DNA of 64,000 nucleotides, from positions 1 through 64,000 of the forward strand of contig MKTI01000013.1 in NCBI GenBank assembly GCA_001898185.1. The letters run 5' to 3'. Source of the stretch: Cellulomonas sp. 73-145. GTDB lineage: Bacteria; Actinomycetota; Actinomycetes; Actinomycetales; Cellulomonadaceae. Positions 49,262-59,513 of the stretch are shown here, one piece after another; position 1 is the stretch's first letter, and each line of letters begins with the position of its first letter. The position numbers were made by a program, and so were the translations under genes. Under the pieces are notes generated by a model. That model ran no database searches. It had not been told where the DNA came from and saw only the letters and a list, made by a program, of their open reading frames with translations.

Positions 49262-50608
49262 TCAGCCGGGGACGACGGTCCAGGCCGACCCGCGCCGGTA
49301 CGCCGGCGTCGCGAGGGCCAGCACCAGCACACCCAGCACCGCGGCACCCGCCATCACCAGCGCCATCGCCCGCGCGTCACCGCCCAGCAGGCCGGACAGC
49401 GGACTGACCAGGCCGCCCCCGGCGGCCTGCACGGCGCCGAGCACCGCCGCCGCGGTGCCCGCCATGCGCCCGTAGCGGGTCAGCGCCAGAGCCGCGGCGT
49501 TGGGTGGGCCGAGGTTGATCATCGACAGCGCGAGAGCCTGCACCACCAGGAGGGCCCAGAGCCCACCGACCCCCGTGACCGCGAGCCCCAGCAGCACCAG
49601 GGTGAGGCCGGCGAGCACCGGCTGGGCCACCCGCAGGATCCGGATCGGCGCCACCCGGCGCACCAGGGCCGCGTTCACCTGCGCACCGCCCACGAGCCCC
49701 AGGCCGTTGACCGCGAACATCAGCGCGAACTGCTGGCTGGTCAGCCCGAACCCGACCCGGTACACGAACGGCGACGCGACCACGTAGCTCATCAGCACGG
49801 CGGAGGTCAGTCCCGGGATCAGCGCGAGGCCGACGAACTGGCGATCCCGCACCAGCCGGCCGTACCCGCCGACCGCCACGCGCACGCCACCGGGCTGCCG
49901 CACGCCGGGCGGCAGCGTCTCGGGCAGCCGCCACCACACCGCCACCCAGAGCACCACCCCGAACAGGGCCAGCGCCACGAACACCGAGCGCCAGCCCCAC
50001 TGCCCGGCGATGAACCCGCCGACCGACGGGGCGAACAGCGGGGCCACGCCGATCACCAGCATCAGCCGGGAGATCAGCCGCGAGGCGTCGGCGCCGACGA
50101 ACCTGTCCCGGATGAACGCCATGGCCACCACGGTGGCAGCCGCGTTGAAGAAGCCCTGGGCGGCGCGCAGGCCGACGAGCACGCCGATCAGCGGTGCGAC
50201 CGCGCAGGTCAGCGACGTGAGCACGTGCAGCGCCACGCCGATCAGCGCCGGCCGGCGGCGGCCGAACCGGTCGGACAGCGGGCCGATCACCAGCTGCCCG
50301 ACGGCGCCACCGAGCATCATCGCCGTCATCGTCAGCTGGGCGCCGGCGGCGGTGGTGTGCAGGTCGCGTGCGACGTCCGGCAGGGACGGCAGGTACATGT
50401 CCGTCGAGATGGCCGGCAGCGCCGTCATGAAGCCGAGCATCAGCACGTAGCGCGCGTCCGGACGGTAGACGGGCGCTGCGGGCGTGGGAGCGTGCTCGGG
50501 CGGTGCGACCGTGCCGCCACCGGTGTCCGCCTCCGCCACGGGCGCGTCCGTCGGCGGCAGCGCCGGGGACCCGGACGGCGGTGCGGGGTTCGGGGACGTC
50601 GAGCTCAT
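49262..50608 (-). CDS. Bcr/CflA-family multidrug efflux MFS transporter
   Basis: 448 residues, twelve predicted membrane helices. MFS motif A is in GPLSDRFGRRRPALIG; the Bcr/CflA N-terminal pattern is FMTALPAISTDMYLPSLPDVARDLHT. It is an integral membrane proton-coupled exporter, commonly of chloramphenicol-type or other hydrophobic compounds. The N-terminal ~45 residues are Pro/Ala rich. It is convergent with dapC (3-bp gap) and divergent from the SRAP gene. The substrate is unknown. Confidence 0.9.
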   Translation of the reverse strand: MSSTSPNPAPPSGSPALPPTDAPVAEADTGGGTVAPPEHAPTPAAPVYRPDARYVLMLGFMTALPAISTDMYLPSLPDVARDLHTTAAGAQLTMTAMMLGGAVGQLVIGPLSDRFGRRRPALIGVALHVLTSLTCAVAPLIGVLVGLRAAQGFFNAAATVVAMAFIRDRFVGADASRLISRLMLVIGVAPLFAPSVGGFIAGQWGWRSVFVALALFGVVLWVAVWWRLPETLPPGVRQPGGVRVAVGGYGRLVRDRQFVGLALIPGLTSAVLMSYVVASPFVYRVGFGLTSQQFALMFAVNGLGLVGGAQVNAALVRRVAPIRILRVAQPVLAGLTLVLLGLAVTGVGGLWALLVVQALALSMINLGPPNAAALALTRYGRMAGTAAAVLGAVQAAGGGLVSPLSGLLGGDARAMALVMAGAAVLGVLVLALATPAYRRGSAWTVVPG

Positions 50609-50713
50609 CGGCTCCCATCCTCACACGCATCCGACGGCCGCCGCGAATCGATTCGATCGGCGCTTCCGAAGCACGGCGCGCCCGTGTGGGAGGCGGGTGG
50701 CAGGGTGGGCGAC

Positions 50714-51502
50714 GTGTGCGGACGGTATGCGTCGTTCCGGGAGGACCAGGCGATCGAGGACGAGTTCGCCATCGCGACGGTCGCCGACGACGCACGGCTG
50801 CTGCCGCCGTCGTGGAACGTCGCGCCGACCGACGGCGTCCGCATGGTGGTGGAGCGGGCCGACCGCGACACCGGCGAGGTGACCCGCCAGCTCCGGGTGG
50901 CGCACTGGGGACTCGTGCCGTCCTGGGCCAAGGACCCCTCGATCGGCAACCGGATGATCAACGCCCGCCGCGAGTCGCTGACCGACAAGCCGGCGTTCGC
51001 GCGACCCTTCGGGCTGCGCCGCGCCATCCTGCCGGCGGACGGCTACTTCGAGTGGCAGGCGCTGCCACCGGTGCCGGGGCAGCCGAAGGCACGCCGGCGC
51101 AAGCAGCCGTTCTACCTGCACCCGGCTGACGGCGACGCGCTGGCGCTCGCCGGTCTCTACGAGTTCTGGAAGGACCCATCCAAGGCCGACGACGACCCGT
51201 CCCGCTGGCTGGTCAGCGTCACGATCGTCACCCGTCCCGCGGACCCGCGGTTCGCGGCCATCCACGACCGGCAGCCGCTGCTGCTGCGGCCCGAGGACTG
51301 GGACGCGTGGCTCGACCCGGCGGTCGACGCAGAGGCCGCCCGCGCCCTGCTCGAGGACCCGGGGCCGGAGCTGGTGGCCACCCCGGTGTCGACGGCGGTC
51401 AATGCCGTCCAGAACAACGGACCGGAGCTGGTGCAGCCGGTGGATCCGGCGTCGGACCCGGCCGGGGACGTCGACGACAGCCAGGTGCGGGACTCCGCCT
51501 GA
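50714..51502 (+). CDS. SRAP (YedK/HMCES) abasic-site crosslinking protein
   Basis: 262 residues from GTG 50714. This start was chosen because it puts the essential Cys at position 2 (CGRYAS), as required after Met removal. Other active-site residues are Asn83 in MINARRES, Glu113 in DGYFEW and His184 in AAIHDRQPLLL. The protein forms a covalent thiazolidine bond with abasic sites in single-stranded DNA, shielding them. A -10 CAGGGT (50701-50706) lies 7 bases before the GTG, so the transcript is probably leaderless. The C-terminal ~30 residues are acidic and variable. Confidence 0.93.
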   Translation: MCGRYASFREDQAIEDEFAIATVADDARLLPPSWNVAPTDGVRMVVERADRDTGEVTRQLRVAHWGLVPSWAKDPSIGNRMINARRESLTDKPAFARPFGLRRAILPADGYFEWQALPPVPGQPKARRRKQPFYLHPADGDALALAGLYEFWKDPSKADDDPSRWLVSVTIVTRPADPRFAAIHDRQPLLLRPEDWDAWLDPAVDAEAARALLEDPGPELVATPVSTAVNAVQNNGPELVQPVDPASDPAGDVDDSQVRDSA

Positions 51503-51535
51503 CTCCGGGGCGACGCGCCCGCCCGGATCGGGAGG

Positions 51536-53554
51536 TCAGGCCCGGCCCAGCGCCACCGGCTCGACCGTTCCCAGCCCCTCGACCTCGCGTGGCGGCAGCG
51601 CGGTCAGGACGTACCGCGGGTCGTCGGCGAGCAGCCGCGCCGTGGTGATGTCCACCCACACGCTGCTCGGCTCGGTGATGTCGGTCAGGCGCGCCGCCAG
51701 GTTCACCGAGGCGCCGAACACGTCGCCGAACCGCGACAGCACGCGTCCCCACACCATGCCGACGCGCACCGGCGTCACGCCCCGCGCACCCTGCGTCAGG
51801 TCGTCGGGCACGGCACCCGCCCCGTCGCCGAACCGCGACGCGAGCCCGAGCGCGACCTCCGCACCCGTCACCACGTCGTCGGCGACGAACAGCACGGCGT
51901 CCCCGATCGTCTTGACCACGCGTCCGCCGGCCGCCGCGACGACGTCCCGCGCGGCCGCCTCGAAGCGCTGCACGAACGCCGAGAGGTCGGTCGACCCGAG
52001 GCCCGCGGTGCGCCGCGTGAACTGCACCATGTCCGCGAAGCCGACCGCGCGGGCCAGCGGCAGGTCCGACGGGCCGGTGCCGACCTGCCGCGCCTGCCCC
52101 AGCTCGGCTCCGAACCGGCCGCCGATCGTCGCCAGCTGCCGACGGAACGCCAGCACCAGCTCCTGCTCGAGGACCGGCGCGATGGCGGCGAGCCGGTCGA
52201 GCACCAGCAGGCGCGCGCTCGCGTCGTCCAGCCGGTACCGGGTGGCTGCGTCCTCGACCAGGGCCTCCACCTGCCACAGGGCGAGCCGGTCGGTGGTGTG
52301 CCCCAGGCCGCGCACCAGCGTGCGGACGGTCGACAGCTGCAGCCCTTCGCGCCGCACCAGGTCGACGAGGGCCCGCACCGCCTCGGCGTCGCGCTCGGTG
52401 TACGCCCGCTCGTCCGGCTCGGCGGCCGCCAGCCCGAAGGTGCGCCAGAACGTGCGGACGGACTCCTCGTCCACCCCTGCACGCAGCGCGAGCTCGCCGG
52501 CGGTCAACGTGCGCGGACCGCCGAGCAGCACCTCGTCCAGCTTGGCCACCGTCGAGTCGGGAACCGGCTCGGCCGCCGCCCGCACCTCGGTCGGCGCACC
52601 AGCCGACCCGGCGCCCGGCCCGTCGCCGACGGTCGCCGCGGAGTGCGCGGCACCGCGGTCCACCTGACGGCGCAGGTGCAGCACGTCGCCCGCCGCCACC
52701 ACGTGCTCGCCGTCCGGCCCGGCCACCACCAGGGCGCCGGTCGCGTCGAGCCGGAGCGCCACCCCGTCGAGCACGGCGCCACCCGGCAGCTCGACGTGCA
52801 CGCGCCGGCCGAGCGTCTCGCACACGGCCGCGACCTCGGCGGCGAGACCGGCGAGGGCGGCGTCCCCGTCGGCAGCCACCCACCGCTCCACCACCTCGAG
52901 CACCGCGCTGACGACCGCGGTCAGCACGGTCTCCCGGTCCGTGTGCTGCGCACCCGCCAGGGCGAGCGACGTCGCGCTGTCCACGGGCAGCTCCGGGGCC
53001 GTCTGCGAGACGTTCACGCCGATCCCGATCAGCACGGCTGCACCGGGCCCCGCCGTCGCCCCGCCGGCCGCCGTGCCGCCGGGCAGCGCCACGACCTCCG
53101 TGAGGATGCCGCCGACCTTGCGGGCCGTGCCCCACCCGTCGAGCTCCGCGACGTGACCGTCCAGGTCAACCAGCACGTCGTTGGGCCACTTGAGCACCGC
53201 CGGCACGCCCGCGGTCGCCCGGAGGGCCGTCACCGCACCGAGCCCGGCCAGCAGCGGCAACCAGCCCCACCGGTCCGCCGGCACCCCGGGTCGGAGCACG
53301 AGGGTCGCCGTCAGCGCGGCGCGCGCGGGCGTGACCCAGCTGCGTCCCGCCCGCCCGCGGCCGGCGACCTGCTGGTCCGCCACGAGCAGCGAGCGGTCCG
53401 GCCACGACTCCGCGTCGGCCCGCAGCTGGTCGGCCACGGCGCTGCTGGTCGACCCGACCGCGTCCACCACCTCGACCTTCGCGAGCGGTCCCCCGGGCGT
53501 GAGCAGCAGCTCACGGAGCTCACCCCGGCGCAGCGGGGGACGGTCGGCGGTCAC
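51536..53554 (-). CDS. birA: Fused biotin ligase (BirA) and class III adenylate cyclase
   Basis: 672 residues with no internal stop. Residues 1-297 are a biotin-protein ligase without the HTH domain: GRGRAGRSW (65-73), KWPND (122-126), [10 protein letters not shown] (145-154) and the C-terminal SH3-like part. Residues 335-480 resemble the actinobacterial adenylate cyclase regulatory domain ([25 protein letters not shown]). Residues 500-672 are a cyclase catalytic domain with metal Asp508 and Asp552, Lys548, Asp611, Asn618 and Arg622 all present. Streptomyces has these as neighbouring separate genes. The GTG at 53554 is preferred; GTG 53587 is possible. It is divergent from the carboxylase genes it would serve. 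Confidence 0.85.
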   Translation of the reverse strand: MTADRPPLRRGELRELLLTPGGPLAKVEVVDAVGSTSSAVADQLRADAESWPDRSLLVADQQVAGRGRAGRSWVTPARAALTATLVLRPGVPADRWGWLPLLAGLGAVTALRATAGVPAVLKWPNDVLVDLDGHVAELDGWGTARKVGGILTEVVALPGGTAAGGATAGPGAAVLIGIGVNVSQTAPELPVDSATSLALAGAQHTDRETVLTAVVSAVLEVVERWVAADGDAALAGLAAEVAAVCETLGRRVHVELPGGAVLDGVALRLDATGALVVAGPDGEHVVAAGDVLHLRRQVDRGAAHSAATVGDGPGAGSAGAPTEVRAAAEPVPDSTVAKLDEVLLGGPRTLTAGELALRAGVDEESVRTFWRTFGLAAAEPDERAYTERDAEAVRALVDLVRREGLQLSTVRTLVRGLGHTTDRLALWQVEALVEDAATRYRLDDASARLLVLDRLAAIAPVLEQELVLAFRRQLATIGGRFGAELGQARQVGTGPSDLPLARAVGFADMVQFTRRTAGLGSTDLSAFVQRFEAAARDVVAAAGGRVVKTIGDAVLFVADDVVTGAEVALGLASRFGDGAGAVPDDLTQGARGVTPVRVGMVWGRVLSRFGDVFGASVNLAARLTDITEPSSVWVDITTARLLADDPRYVLTALPPREVEGLGTVEPVALGRA

Positions 53555-53657
53555 CCGGCCATCATCGTGCAGTTGTGGGGTCCCCACGAGGTGCCGCGAC
53601 GAACCCCGTGACGCGCCTGCACGGCACCGCAGGGACGCGACAACTAGCCTTCGTCGG

Positions 53658-55307
53658 GTGACTCAGACCGATCCCTCCGGCGCCCCACCGGCCGACCCGT
53701 CCGCGCAGGCGGACGCGCCCGATGCCGCCGCCGAGGCCTCCGGCACCGCGGCGAAGCTCGCCGACCTGGCCGCGCGCCAGCAGGCCGCGATCGAGCAGGC
53801 CGAGCAGACCGCCGCCGAGAAGCAGCACGCCCGCGGCAAGAAGACCGCCCGCGAGCGCATCGAGGCGCTCCTCGACCCGGGCACGTTCACCGAGATCGAC
53901 GCCTTCGTGCGGCACCGGTCCACCAACTTCGGCCTGGACCGCAAGCGGGTGCCCGGCGACGGCGTGGTGGTGGGGCACGGCACGGTGGACGGCCGCCAGG
54001 TGTGCGTCTACTCGCAGGACTTCACGGTGTTCGGCGGCAGCCTCGGCGAGGTGCACGGCCAGAAGATCACCAAGGTGATGGACCTGGCGCTGCGCACCGG
54101 CGTCCCGCTGGTCGGCATCCTCGACGGCGGCGGTGCGCGCATCCAGGAGGGTGTCGCGGGCCTGACCCAGTTCGCCGAGATCTTCCGCCGCAACGTGGCG
54201 GCCTCCGGCGTGATCCCGCAGATCAGCCTGATCCTCGGCCCGTCGGCCGGCGGCGCGGTCTACTCCCCCGCGCTGACCGACTTCATCGTGATGGCCGACG
54301 GCACCTCGAACATGTTCATCACCGGACCGGACGTGATCCGCGCCGTGACCGGTGAGGACGTCGGCTTCGAGGAGCTGGGTGGCGCGACGACCCACAACAC
54401 GAAGTCCGGCGTGGCGCACTACCTGGCGTCCGACGAGGACGACGCGATCGACTACGTCCGCGCCCTGCTGTCCTACCTGCCGCCCAACAACCTGACCGAC
54501 CCGCCGTCGTTCGCCCACGAGGCCGACCTCGAGCCGACCGACGAGGACCTGGCCCTCGACTCGCTGGTCCCCGACTCGGACTCCCAGCCCTACGACATGC
54601 GGACGGTCGTCGAGGCGGTGCTCGACGCCGGTGAGCTGCTGGAGGTCCAGTCGCTGTACGCCCCGAACGTGCTGATCGGGTTCGGGCACGTCGAGGGTCA
54701 GCCGGTCGGCATCGTCGCCAACCAGCCGATGTCCATGGCCGGCACCCTGGACATCAACGCGGCGGAGAAGGCCGCCCGGTTCGTGCGGACGTGCGACGCG
54801 TTCAACGTCCCGGTGCTGACCTTCGTCGACGTCCCGGGCTTCCTGCCCGGCACCGACCAGGAGTGGAACGGCATCATCCGGCGCGGCGCGAAGCTGATCT
54901 TCGCCTACGCCGAGGCGACGGTCCCGCTGGTCACGGTCATCACCCGCAAGGCGTACGGCGGTGCCTACATCGTCATGGGCTCCAAGCAGCTGGGGGCCGA
55001 CGTCAACCTCGCCTGGCCCACGGCGCAGATCGCCGTGATGGGCGCGAGCGGCGCGGTGAACATCCTGCAGCGCGGCGCCCTCAAGGCCGTCGAGCAGGCC
55101 GGCGGCGACGTCGACGCCGAGCGTCGGCGCCTCACCGCCGAGTACGAGGAGGCGATCGTCAACCCGTGGGACGCCGCCGACCGCGGCTACGTCGACGCCG
55201 TCATCCACCCTTCGGCCACCCGCGCCGAGATCACCAAGGCGCTGCGCCTGCTGCGCACCAAACGAGCCACCCTTCCGGCCAAGAAGCACGGGAACATCCC
55301 TCTATGA
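53658..55307 (+). CDS. accD: Acyl-CoA carboxylase carboxyltransferase (beta) subunit
   Basis: 549 residues from GTG 53658, 7 bases after a -10 TAGCCT (53645-53650). It is of the propionyl/acetyl-CoA carboxylase beta type: [18 protein letters not shown], oxyanion Gly pairs in [12 protein letters not shown] and [15 protein letters not shown], and [15 protein letters not shown]. It transfers carboxyl from biotin to acyl-CoA, yielding methylmalonyl- or malonyl-CoA. Acyl specificity, set by one active-site residue (Asp/Ile type), was not determined here. It overlaps the next gene (ATGA), in an operon with the epsilon subunit. AccD5/PccB is the nearest well-known type. Confidence 0.94.
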   Translation: MTQTDPSGAPPADPSAQADAPDAAAEASGTAAKLADLAARQQAAIEQAEQTAAEKQHARGKKTARERIEALLDPGTFTEIDAFVRHRSTNFGLDRKRVPGDGVVVGHGTVDGRQVCVYSQDFTVFGGSLGEVHGQKITKVMDLALRTGVPLVGILDGGGARIQEGVAGLTQFAEIFRRNVAASGVIPQISLILGPSAGGAVYSPALTDFIVMADGTSNMFITGPDVIRAVTGEDVGFEELGGATTHNTKSGVAHYLASDEDDAIDYVRALLSYLPPNNLTDPPSFAHEADLEPTDEDLALDSLVPDSDSQPYDMRTVVEAVLDAGELLEVQSLYAPNVLIGFGHVEGQPVGIVANQPMSMAGTLDINAAEKAARFVRTCDAFNVPVLTFVDVPGFLPGTDQEWNGIIRRGAKLIFAYAEATVPLVTVITRKAYGGAYIVMGSKQLGADVNLAWPTAQIAVMGASGAVNILQRGALKAVEQAGGDVDAERRRLTAEYEEAIVNPWDAADRGYVDAVIHPSATRAEITKALRLLRTKRATLPAKKHGNIPL

Positions 55308-55843
55308 GCGAGCACGAGCACGACGAGCACGACCACGACGCCGCGTCCCACGGCAGCGACCCGCTGCCGGACGTCGACCCGACGGCGCTGCACGCGGTCG
55401 TGGACAAGATGGCCGCCGCCCTGCACTCCTACGTCGAGACGGCGGTGGGGGTGCGCGCAGAGTTCGGCGCGCACGAGGCCGACGAGGACCCGCGGGTGCT
55501 CGCCCTCGAGTCGCAGGTCGGCACCCTGAACGCCCAGCTGTACGACCTGCTGCACGAGACGCTCGGCGTGCACGCCGACCTGACCGGCATGACGTGGGAC
55601 GACGACGAGCACGACGAGGAGCCGTCCGACCAGGACGTCGACACGTTCCACCTCGGCTTCGTCGTCGGCCCGCCGACCGGCGCGAGCGACCTCACGCTCG
55701 ACTCGGTGCTTGACCTGGTCGACGCGGGCGGCTCCGAGCTCGCGCACAAGCTGCAGGACGCGGGCTTCCAGGTGATCGAGTGGGGCGCGTCCCGGGGTGC
55801 GCCGATGAGCTTCGGGGACGACGACGAGGACGACGAGGGGTGA
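55304..55843 (+). CDS. Unknown acidic His-rich protein embedded in the carboxylase operon
   Basis: 179 residues, ATG 55304 overlapping the accD stop and itself overlapping accE (GTGA at 55840). The N-terminus is a His/Asp/Glu cluster ([15 protein letters not shown]), potentially metal binding. The middle is helical ([40 protein letters not shown]), followed by an acidic loop and a [15 protein letters not shown] segment. It ends in an acidic tail (DDDEDDEG). No family is recognised. Overlaps on both sides imply co-translation with carboxylase subunits, so a regulatory or assembly role is possible. Confidence 0.75.
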   Translation: MSEHEHDEHDHDAASHGSDPLPDVDPTALHAVVDKMAAALHSYVETAVGVRAEFGAHEADEDPRVLALESQVGTLNAQLYDLLHETLGVHADLTGMTWDDDEHDEEPSDQDVDTFHLGFVVGPPTGASDLTLDSVLDLVDAGGSELAHKLQDAGFQVIEWGASRGAPMSFGDDDEDDEG

Positions 55844-56055
55844 CCCACACGCCCCACGTCCACGTGGTCCGCGGGACGCCGGACGACGACGAGCTGGCCG
55901 CGCTGGTCGCCGGGCTCGTCGCGACCGCGCGGTCCGACGACGCCGCCCACGAGGGCGAGCACCCGGCCGCGTGGACCGACCGCCGGCGCACGGTGCGTCC
56001 CACGCCCGCACCGACCCCGGGACCGACCACCTGGCGCTGGAGCCTGCACCCCTGA
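55840..56055 (+). CDS. accE: Acyl-CoA carboxylase epsilon subunit
   Basis: 71 residues from GTG 55840. It has the conserved pattern of the actinobacterial AccE/PccE family: VVRGTPDDDELAALVAGLVA at the N-terminus and the C-terminal WRWSLHP, joined by a Pro/Thr-rich linker. In mycobacteria and Streptomyces this small subunit bridges alpha and beta subunits and raises activity. Usually it follows the beta gene directly; here a 179-residue gene intervenes. Confidence 0.88.
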   Translation: MTHTPHVHVVRGTPDDDELAALVAGLVATARSDDAAHEGEHPAAWTDRRRTVRPTPAPTPGPTTWRWSLHP

Positions 56056-56126
56056 CCACCCCCTGACCACTGCGGTCCGTCGGATTCCCGGGTGTCCGCG
56101 CAGGGCCCGTCGGTAGGGTCGGCCTT

Positions 56127-57820
56127 GTGACCGCCGAGCAGCCCACGCGCCCGCACACCCCCGTCGACGAGGTGGCCGACTCCTACGTCGACCGCTACGC
56201 GGCACTCGACCCGCTGCTCGCCACGGAGCTCGGCGTCACCGGTCACGACTCGGAGATGACCGACCTGTCCCCCGCCGGGCACGCCGCTCGCTCCGACCTG
56301 ACCCGCGAGACGCTGCAGCGGCTCGACGGCGTCGACCCGGTGGACGAGGACGACGTCACCACCCTTGAGGCGATGTCGTACCTGCTGGGCACCGACCTCG
56401 AGCTCGACGCCGCGGGCGAGACGCTCGCCACGCTGAACAACATCGCCTCCCCCGTCCAAGGTCTGCGGGACGTGTTCGACCTGATGTCGACGGACACGCC
56501 GGACGACTGGGCCGCCGTCGCCGCGCGGCTCGTCGAGCTTCCCGCCGCCGTCGCCGGCTACACCGAGTCGTTGCGTGCCGCGGCAGCCCAGGGGCACGTC
56601 GCCGCGGTCCGGCAGGTCGCCGAGGCGCAGCGGCAGGCGCAGGAGCAGGCCGACCCGTCGTCGTCGTTCTTCCCCGGGTTCGTGGCCTCCGCGCCGGACC
56701 AGCTGGCCGGCTCGCTGCGGATCGAGCTGGAGCGCGGGGCGGCACTGGCCGGGCAGGCCTACGCCGACCTCGCCGAGTTCCTCCGGGACGAGCTGGCACC
56801 GCTCGCCGTCGACCAGGACGCCGTCGGCCGCGACCGCTACGGCCTGCTCTCCCGGGCCTTCCTCGGTGCGACGGTCGACCTCGACGAGACCTACGCCTGG
56901 GGCCTGGACCAGCTCGCGGCCATCACGGCGGAGCAGGAGCAGGTCGCCGCCCGGATCGCCGGACCCGGCGCGACCGTCGAGCAGGCCGTCGCCGCGCTCG
57001 ACACCGACCCGGCGCGGACGCTGCACGGCACCGACGCCCTCCAGGAGTGGATGCAGCGCACCGCCGACGCCGCCATCGCGGCACTGGACGGCGTGCACTT
57101 CGACATCCCCGCACCGCTGCGACACCTCGAGTGCCGCATCGCACCGACGCAGACCGGTGGCATCTACTACACCGGCCCCTCGGACGACCTCTCCCGGCCG
57201 GGTCGGATGTGGTGGTCGGTGCCGGCGGACGTCACCGAGTTCAACACGTGGCGCGAGCGCACCACCGTCTACCACGAGGGCGTGCCCGGCCATCACCTGC
57301 AGGTCGGAGTCACCGTGGTGAACCGCCAGCGGCTGAACCGCTGGCGTCGGCTGATGGCGTGGACCTCCGGCCACGGCGAGGCTGGGCCCTGTACGCCGAG
57401 CGGCTGATGGCCGACCTGGGCTTCCTGGAGGACGACGGCGACCGCCTCGGCATGCTCGACGGTCAGCGGATGCGCGCCGCTCGCGTGGTGTTCGACATCG
57501 GCGTGCACCTGGGCCTGCCCGCACCGGAGCAGTACGGCGGCGGGACGTGGGACGCCGACAAGGGATGGGCGCTGCTGCGGGACAACATCCACATGCCGGA
57601 GTCGTTCATCCGCTTCGAGTGGATGCGGTACCTCGGCTGGCCGGGCCAGGCACCGTCCTACCTGGTGGGACAGCGGCTGTGGCAGCAGACCCGGGACCAC
57701 GCCGCGCTGGCGGCCACGGCCCGCGGCGAGGCGTTCGACCTGCGCACGTTCCACGACCACGCGCTGTCGCTCGGCTCGCTGCCCCTTCAGGTGCTGCCGG
57801 CGGCGCTCACCCGGCGCTGA
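56127..57820 (+). pseudogene. DUF885 family putative metallopeptidase, broken by a one-base frameshift
   Basis: GTG 56127 lies 7 bases after -10 TAGGGT. The first frame runs to 57407 and includes the DUF885 metal motif VYHEGVPGHHLQVG. It then ends in the aberrant SGHGEAGPCTPSG. The expected continuation, GWALYAERLMADLGFLEDD..., resumes in another frame from about 57381 to 57820, through to a normal C-terminus. GAG-GCTGGGCC at 57378-57388 would read GAG-GGC-TGG-GCC with one added G. Together the parts make about 564 residues, normal for the family. Either a recent mutation or a sequencing error in a G run. Confidence 0.85.
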
Positions 57821-57883
57821 CCGCCGCGCGCCGACCCGGGCCGTGCAGCGGCGCCCGCCGCGGCGCGCCCGCTGGCGAACCGG

Positions 57884-58588
57884 TCAGCCGAGCAGACCGG
57901 CCCCGTACCGGATGACGATCATCGCCAGCAGCACCACGCAGAAGGCGCCGGTGACGAACCAGTCGTTGCCGGACGCGACGAACCGGCGCGCGCCCACACC
58001 GGCCGGGCCGGGCAGCGCCAGGTTGCCCTCGCGCACGTTGAACCGCGTCAGCCCGGCCCACACCAGCGTCGTGGTGAACGTGATCAGCAGGCACCACGGG
58101 CACAGCGCGTGGATGACGAAGTACGACTGGGTGAACAGCCAGAGGGCGAACAGCAGACCGACCGTGTACAGCGCCTGGGCGCCGAGCATGAACCACCGGG
58201 GGAACCGGACCCCGGCCAGCACCGCGACCGAGATCGTCAGCACCACCGACTCGAACAGGATGCCGAGGAACGCGTTCGGGAACCCCAGCAGCTGGGCCTG
58301 CCACGTCCGGGCGACCGTGCCGCAGCTGATCACGCTGCTGATGTCGCAGGAGAACACCGCATTGGGGTTGGCCGCCAGGTGCCACGACTCGATCGACAGC
58401 ACGAAGGACGTGTAGAGCCCGAGCAGCCCGGACACGATCATCTCGATCGCCGTGCGCCGAACCCACCGCGTCGGGGCGGGTGCGAGCAGCTGCGGGTCGT
58501 CCGTCCCGTCGAGGCCGTCGACCTCGTCGTCCAGCACGTCGTCCAGCTCGACGCCGTCGCCGCCGGACCCTGCGCGCGTGTGTGCCAC
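57884..58588 (-). CDS. Vitamin K epoxide reductase family protein (VKOR)
   Basis: 234 residues from GTG 58586-58588 with GGGGAGGGG upstream. Four to five membrane helices. The VKOR pattern is loop cysteines (FSCDISSVISCGTV) followed by the active-site CPWC in HALCPWCLLIT. VKOR homologues in actinobacteria re-oxidise DsbA-like proteins using menaquinone, driving disulfide formation outside the cell. The N-terminus is an acidic cytoplasmic tail (VELDDVLDDEVDGLDGTDD). It has no DsbA domain fused and none nearby in the window. Confidence 0.9.
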   Translation of the reverse strand: MAHTRAGSGGDGVELDDVLDDEVDGLDGTDDPQLLAPAPTRWVRRTAIEMIVSGLLGLYTSFVLSIESWHLAANPNAVFSCDISSVISCGTVARTWQAQLLGFPNAFLGILFESVVLTISVAVLAGVRFPRWFMLGAQALYTVGLLFALWLFTQSYFVIHALCPWCLLITFTTTLVWAGLTRFNVREGNLALPGPAGVGARRFVASGNDWFVTGAFCVVLLAMIVIRYGAGLLG

Positions 58589-58738
58589 GGCCCCTCCCCG
58601 TCTCGTCGTGCGCCATTGTGCCCGACGAACCGGGGGGCGACGGAGGCCCGAAGCCCCGCTCCTCGGCACGGGCCGCCGGCACGGCGCAGGGGCCGGTCGT
58701 CGGGCCGCCCCGAGGTCGCGCGGCTACTGTTCCCCAGC

Positions 58739-59377
58739 GTGACGCGCCTGCTGCTGGCCTCCGCCTCCCCCGCCCGCCGGGCCACCCTCCGGGCCGCCGG
58801 CATCGAGCCGCTCGTGCTCGTCTCCGAGGTGGACGAGGACGCCGTGCTCGCCGCCGCCGGTGGGCTCTCCCCCGCCGAGGCTGTGCTGGTCCTCGCCCGC
58901 GCCAAGGCCGAGGCCGTGCACGCCGTCCTGCCCGACCGTCACCCGCGCACGCACGACCTGGTGCTGCTCGGCTGCGACTCGATGCTCGAGCTGGACGGCC
59001 AGGTGCTCGGCAAGCCGACGGACGCCGCCGACGCGCTGTCCCGCTGGGACGCGATGCGCGGCCGCAGCGGCGTGCTGCACACCGGGCACTGGCTGGTGGA
59101 CGCCCGCGCGGCGACGGCCGGCGGCACCGGCGCCACGTTCGGCGAGACCGCCTCGACGGTGGTGCACTTCGCCGACCTGTCGGACGCCGAGGTCGCGGCG
59201 TACGTCGGCACCGGCGAGCCGCTGCTGGTCGCGGGCGCGTTCACCGTCGACGGCCGCGGCGGTCCGTTCGTCGAGCGCATCGAGGGCGACCACCACAACG
59301 TCGTCGGCCTCTCGCTGCCGCTGCTGCGCCACCTGCTGGCGCGGGTCGACGTACCGCTGACCGACCTCTGGGCCTGA
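58739..59377 (+). CDS. maf: Maf-like nucleoside triphosphate pyrophosphatase
   Basis: 212 residues from GTG 58739, with -10 TACTGT at 58725-58730 (8 bases before the start). Maf motifs: LLLASASPARRATLRAAGI at the start, LGCDSMLELDGQVLGKP (catalytic Asp), YVGTGEPLLVAGAFTVDGRGG and FVERIEGDHHNVVGLSLP. It hydrolyses non-canonical or modified NTPs such as dTTP/UTP analogues to monophosphates. Its place near carboxylase genes and accA3 is conserved in mycobacteria (Rv3282). Confidence 0.93.
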   Translation: MTRLLLASASPARRATLRAAGIEPLVLVSEVDEDAVLAAAGGLSPAEAVLVLARAKAEAVHAVLPDRHPRTHDLVLLGCDSMLELDGQVLGKPTDAADALSRWDAMRGRSGVLHTGHWLVDARAATAGGTGATFGETASTVVHFADLSDAEVAAYVGTGEPLLVAGAFTVDGRGGPFVERIEGDHHNVVGLSLPLLRHLLARVDVPLTDLWA

Positions 59378-59513
59378 CCGACCCCGCTGCTCCCGCCGCC
59401 ACGTGTGGGACCTGCACAACCCGGACGGCGCGCGCCTTGGTGGTTCGCCCAAACCTGACCGGCACCGCCCAGCCGCACCCGTCCCCGCGATGGACCGGGC
59501 GTTACGGTGAGCC

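Noticed and set aside
52616..52680. Possible frameshift separating BirA from the cyclase
   Set aside because: No stop codon or aberrant peptide was seen at the junction. The frame reads through HLRRQVDRG without disruption, so a fusion is reported, with resequencing advised.
57821..57883. Terminator hairpin between the DUF885 gene and VKOR
   Set aside because: Several short GC complementarities are present but none forms a stem clearly better than background.
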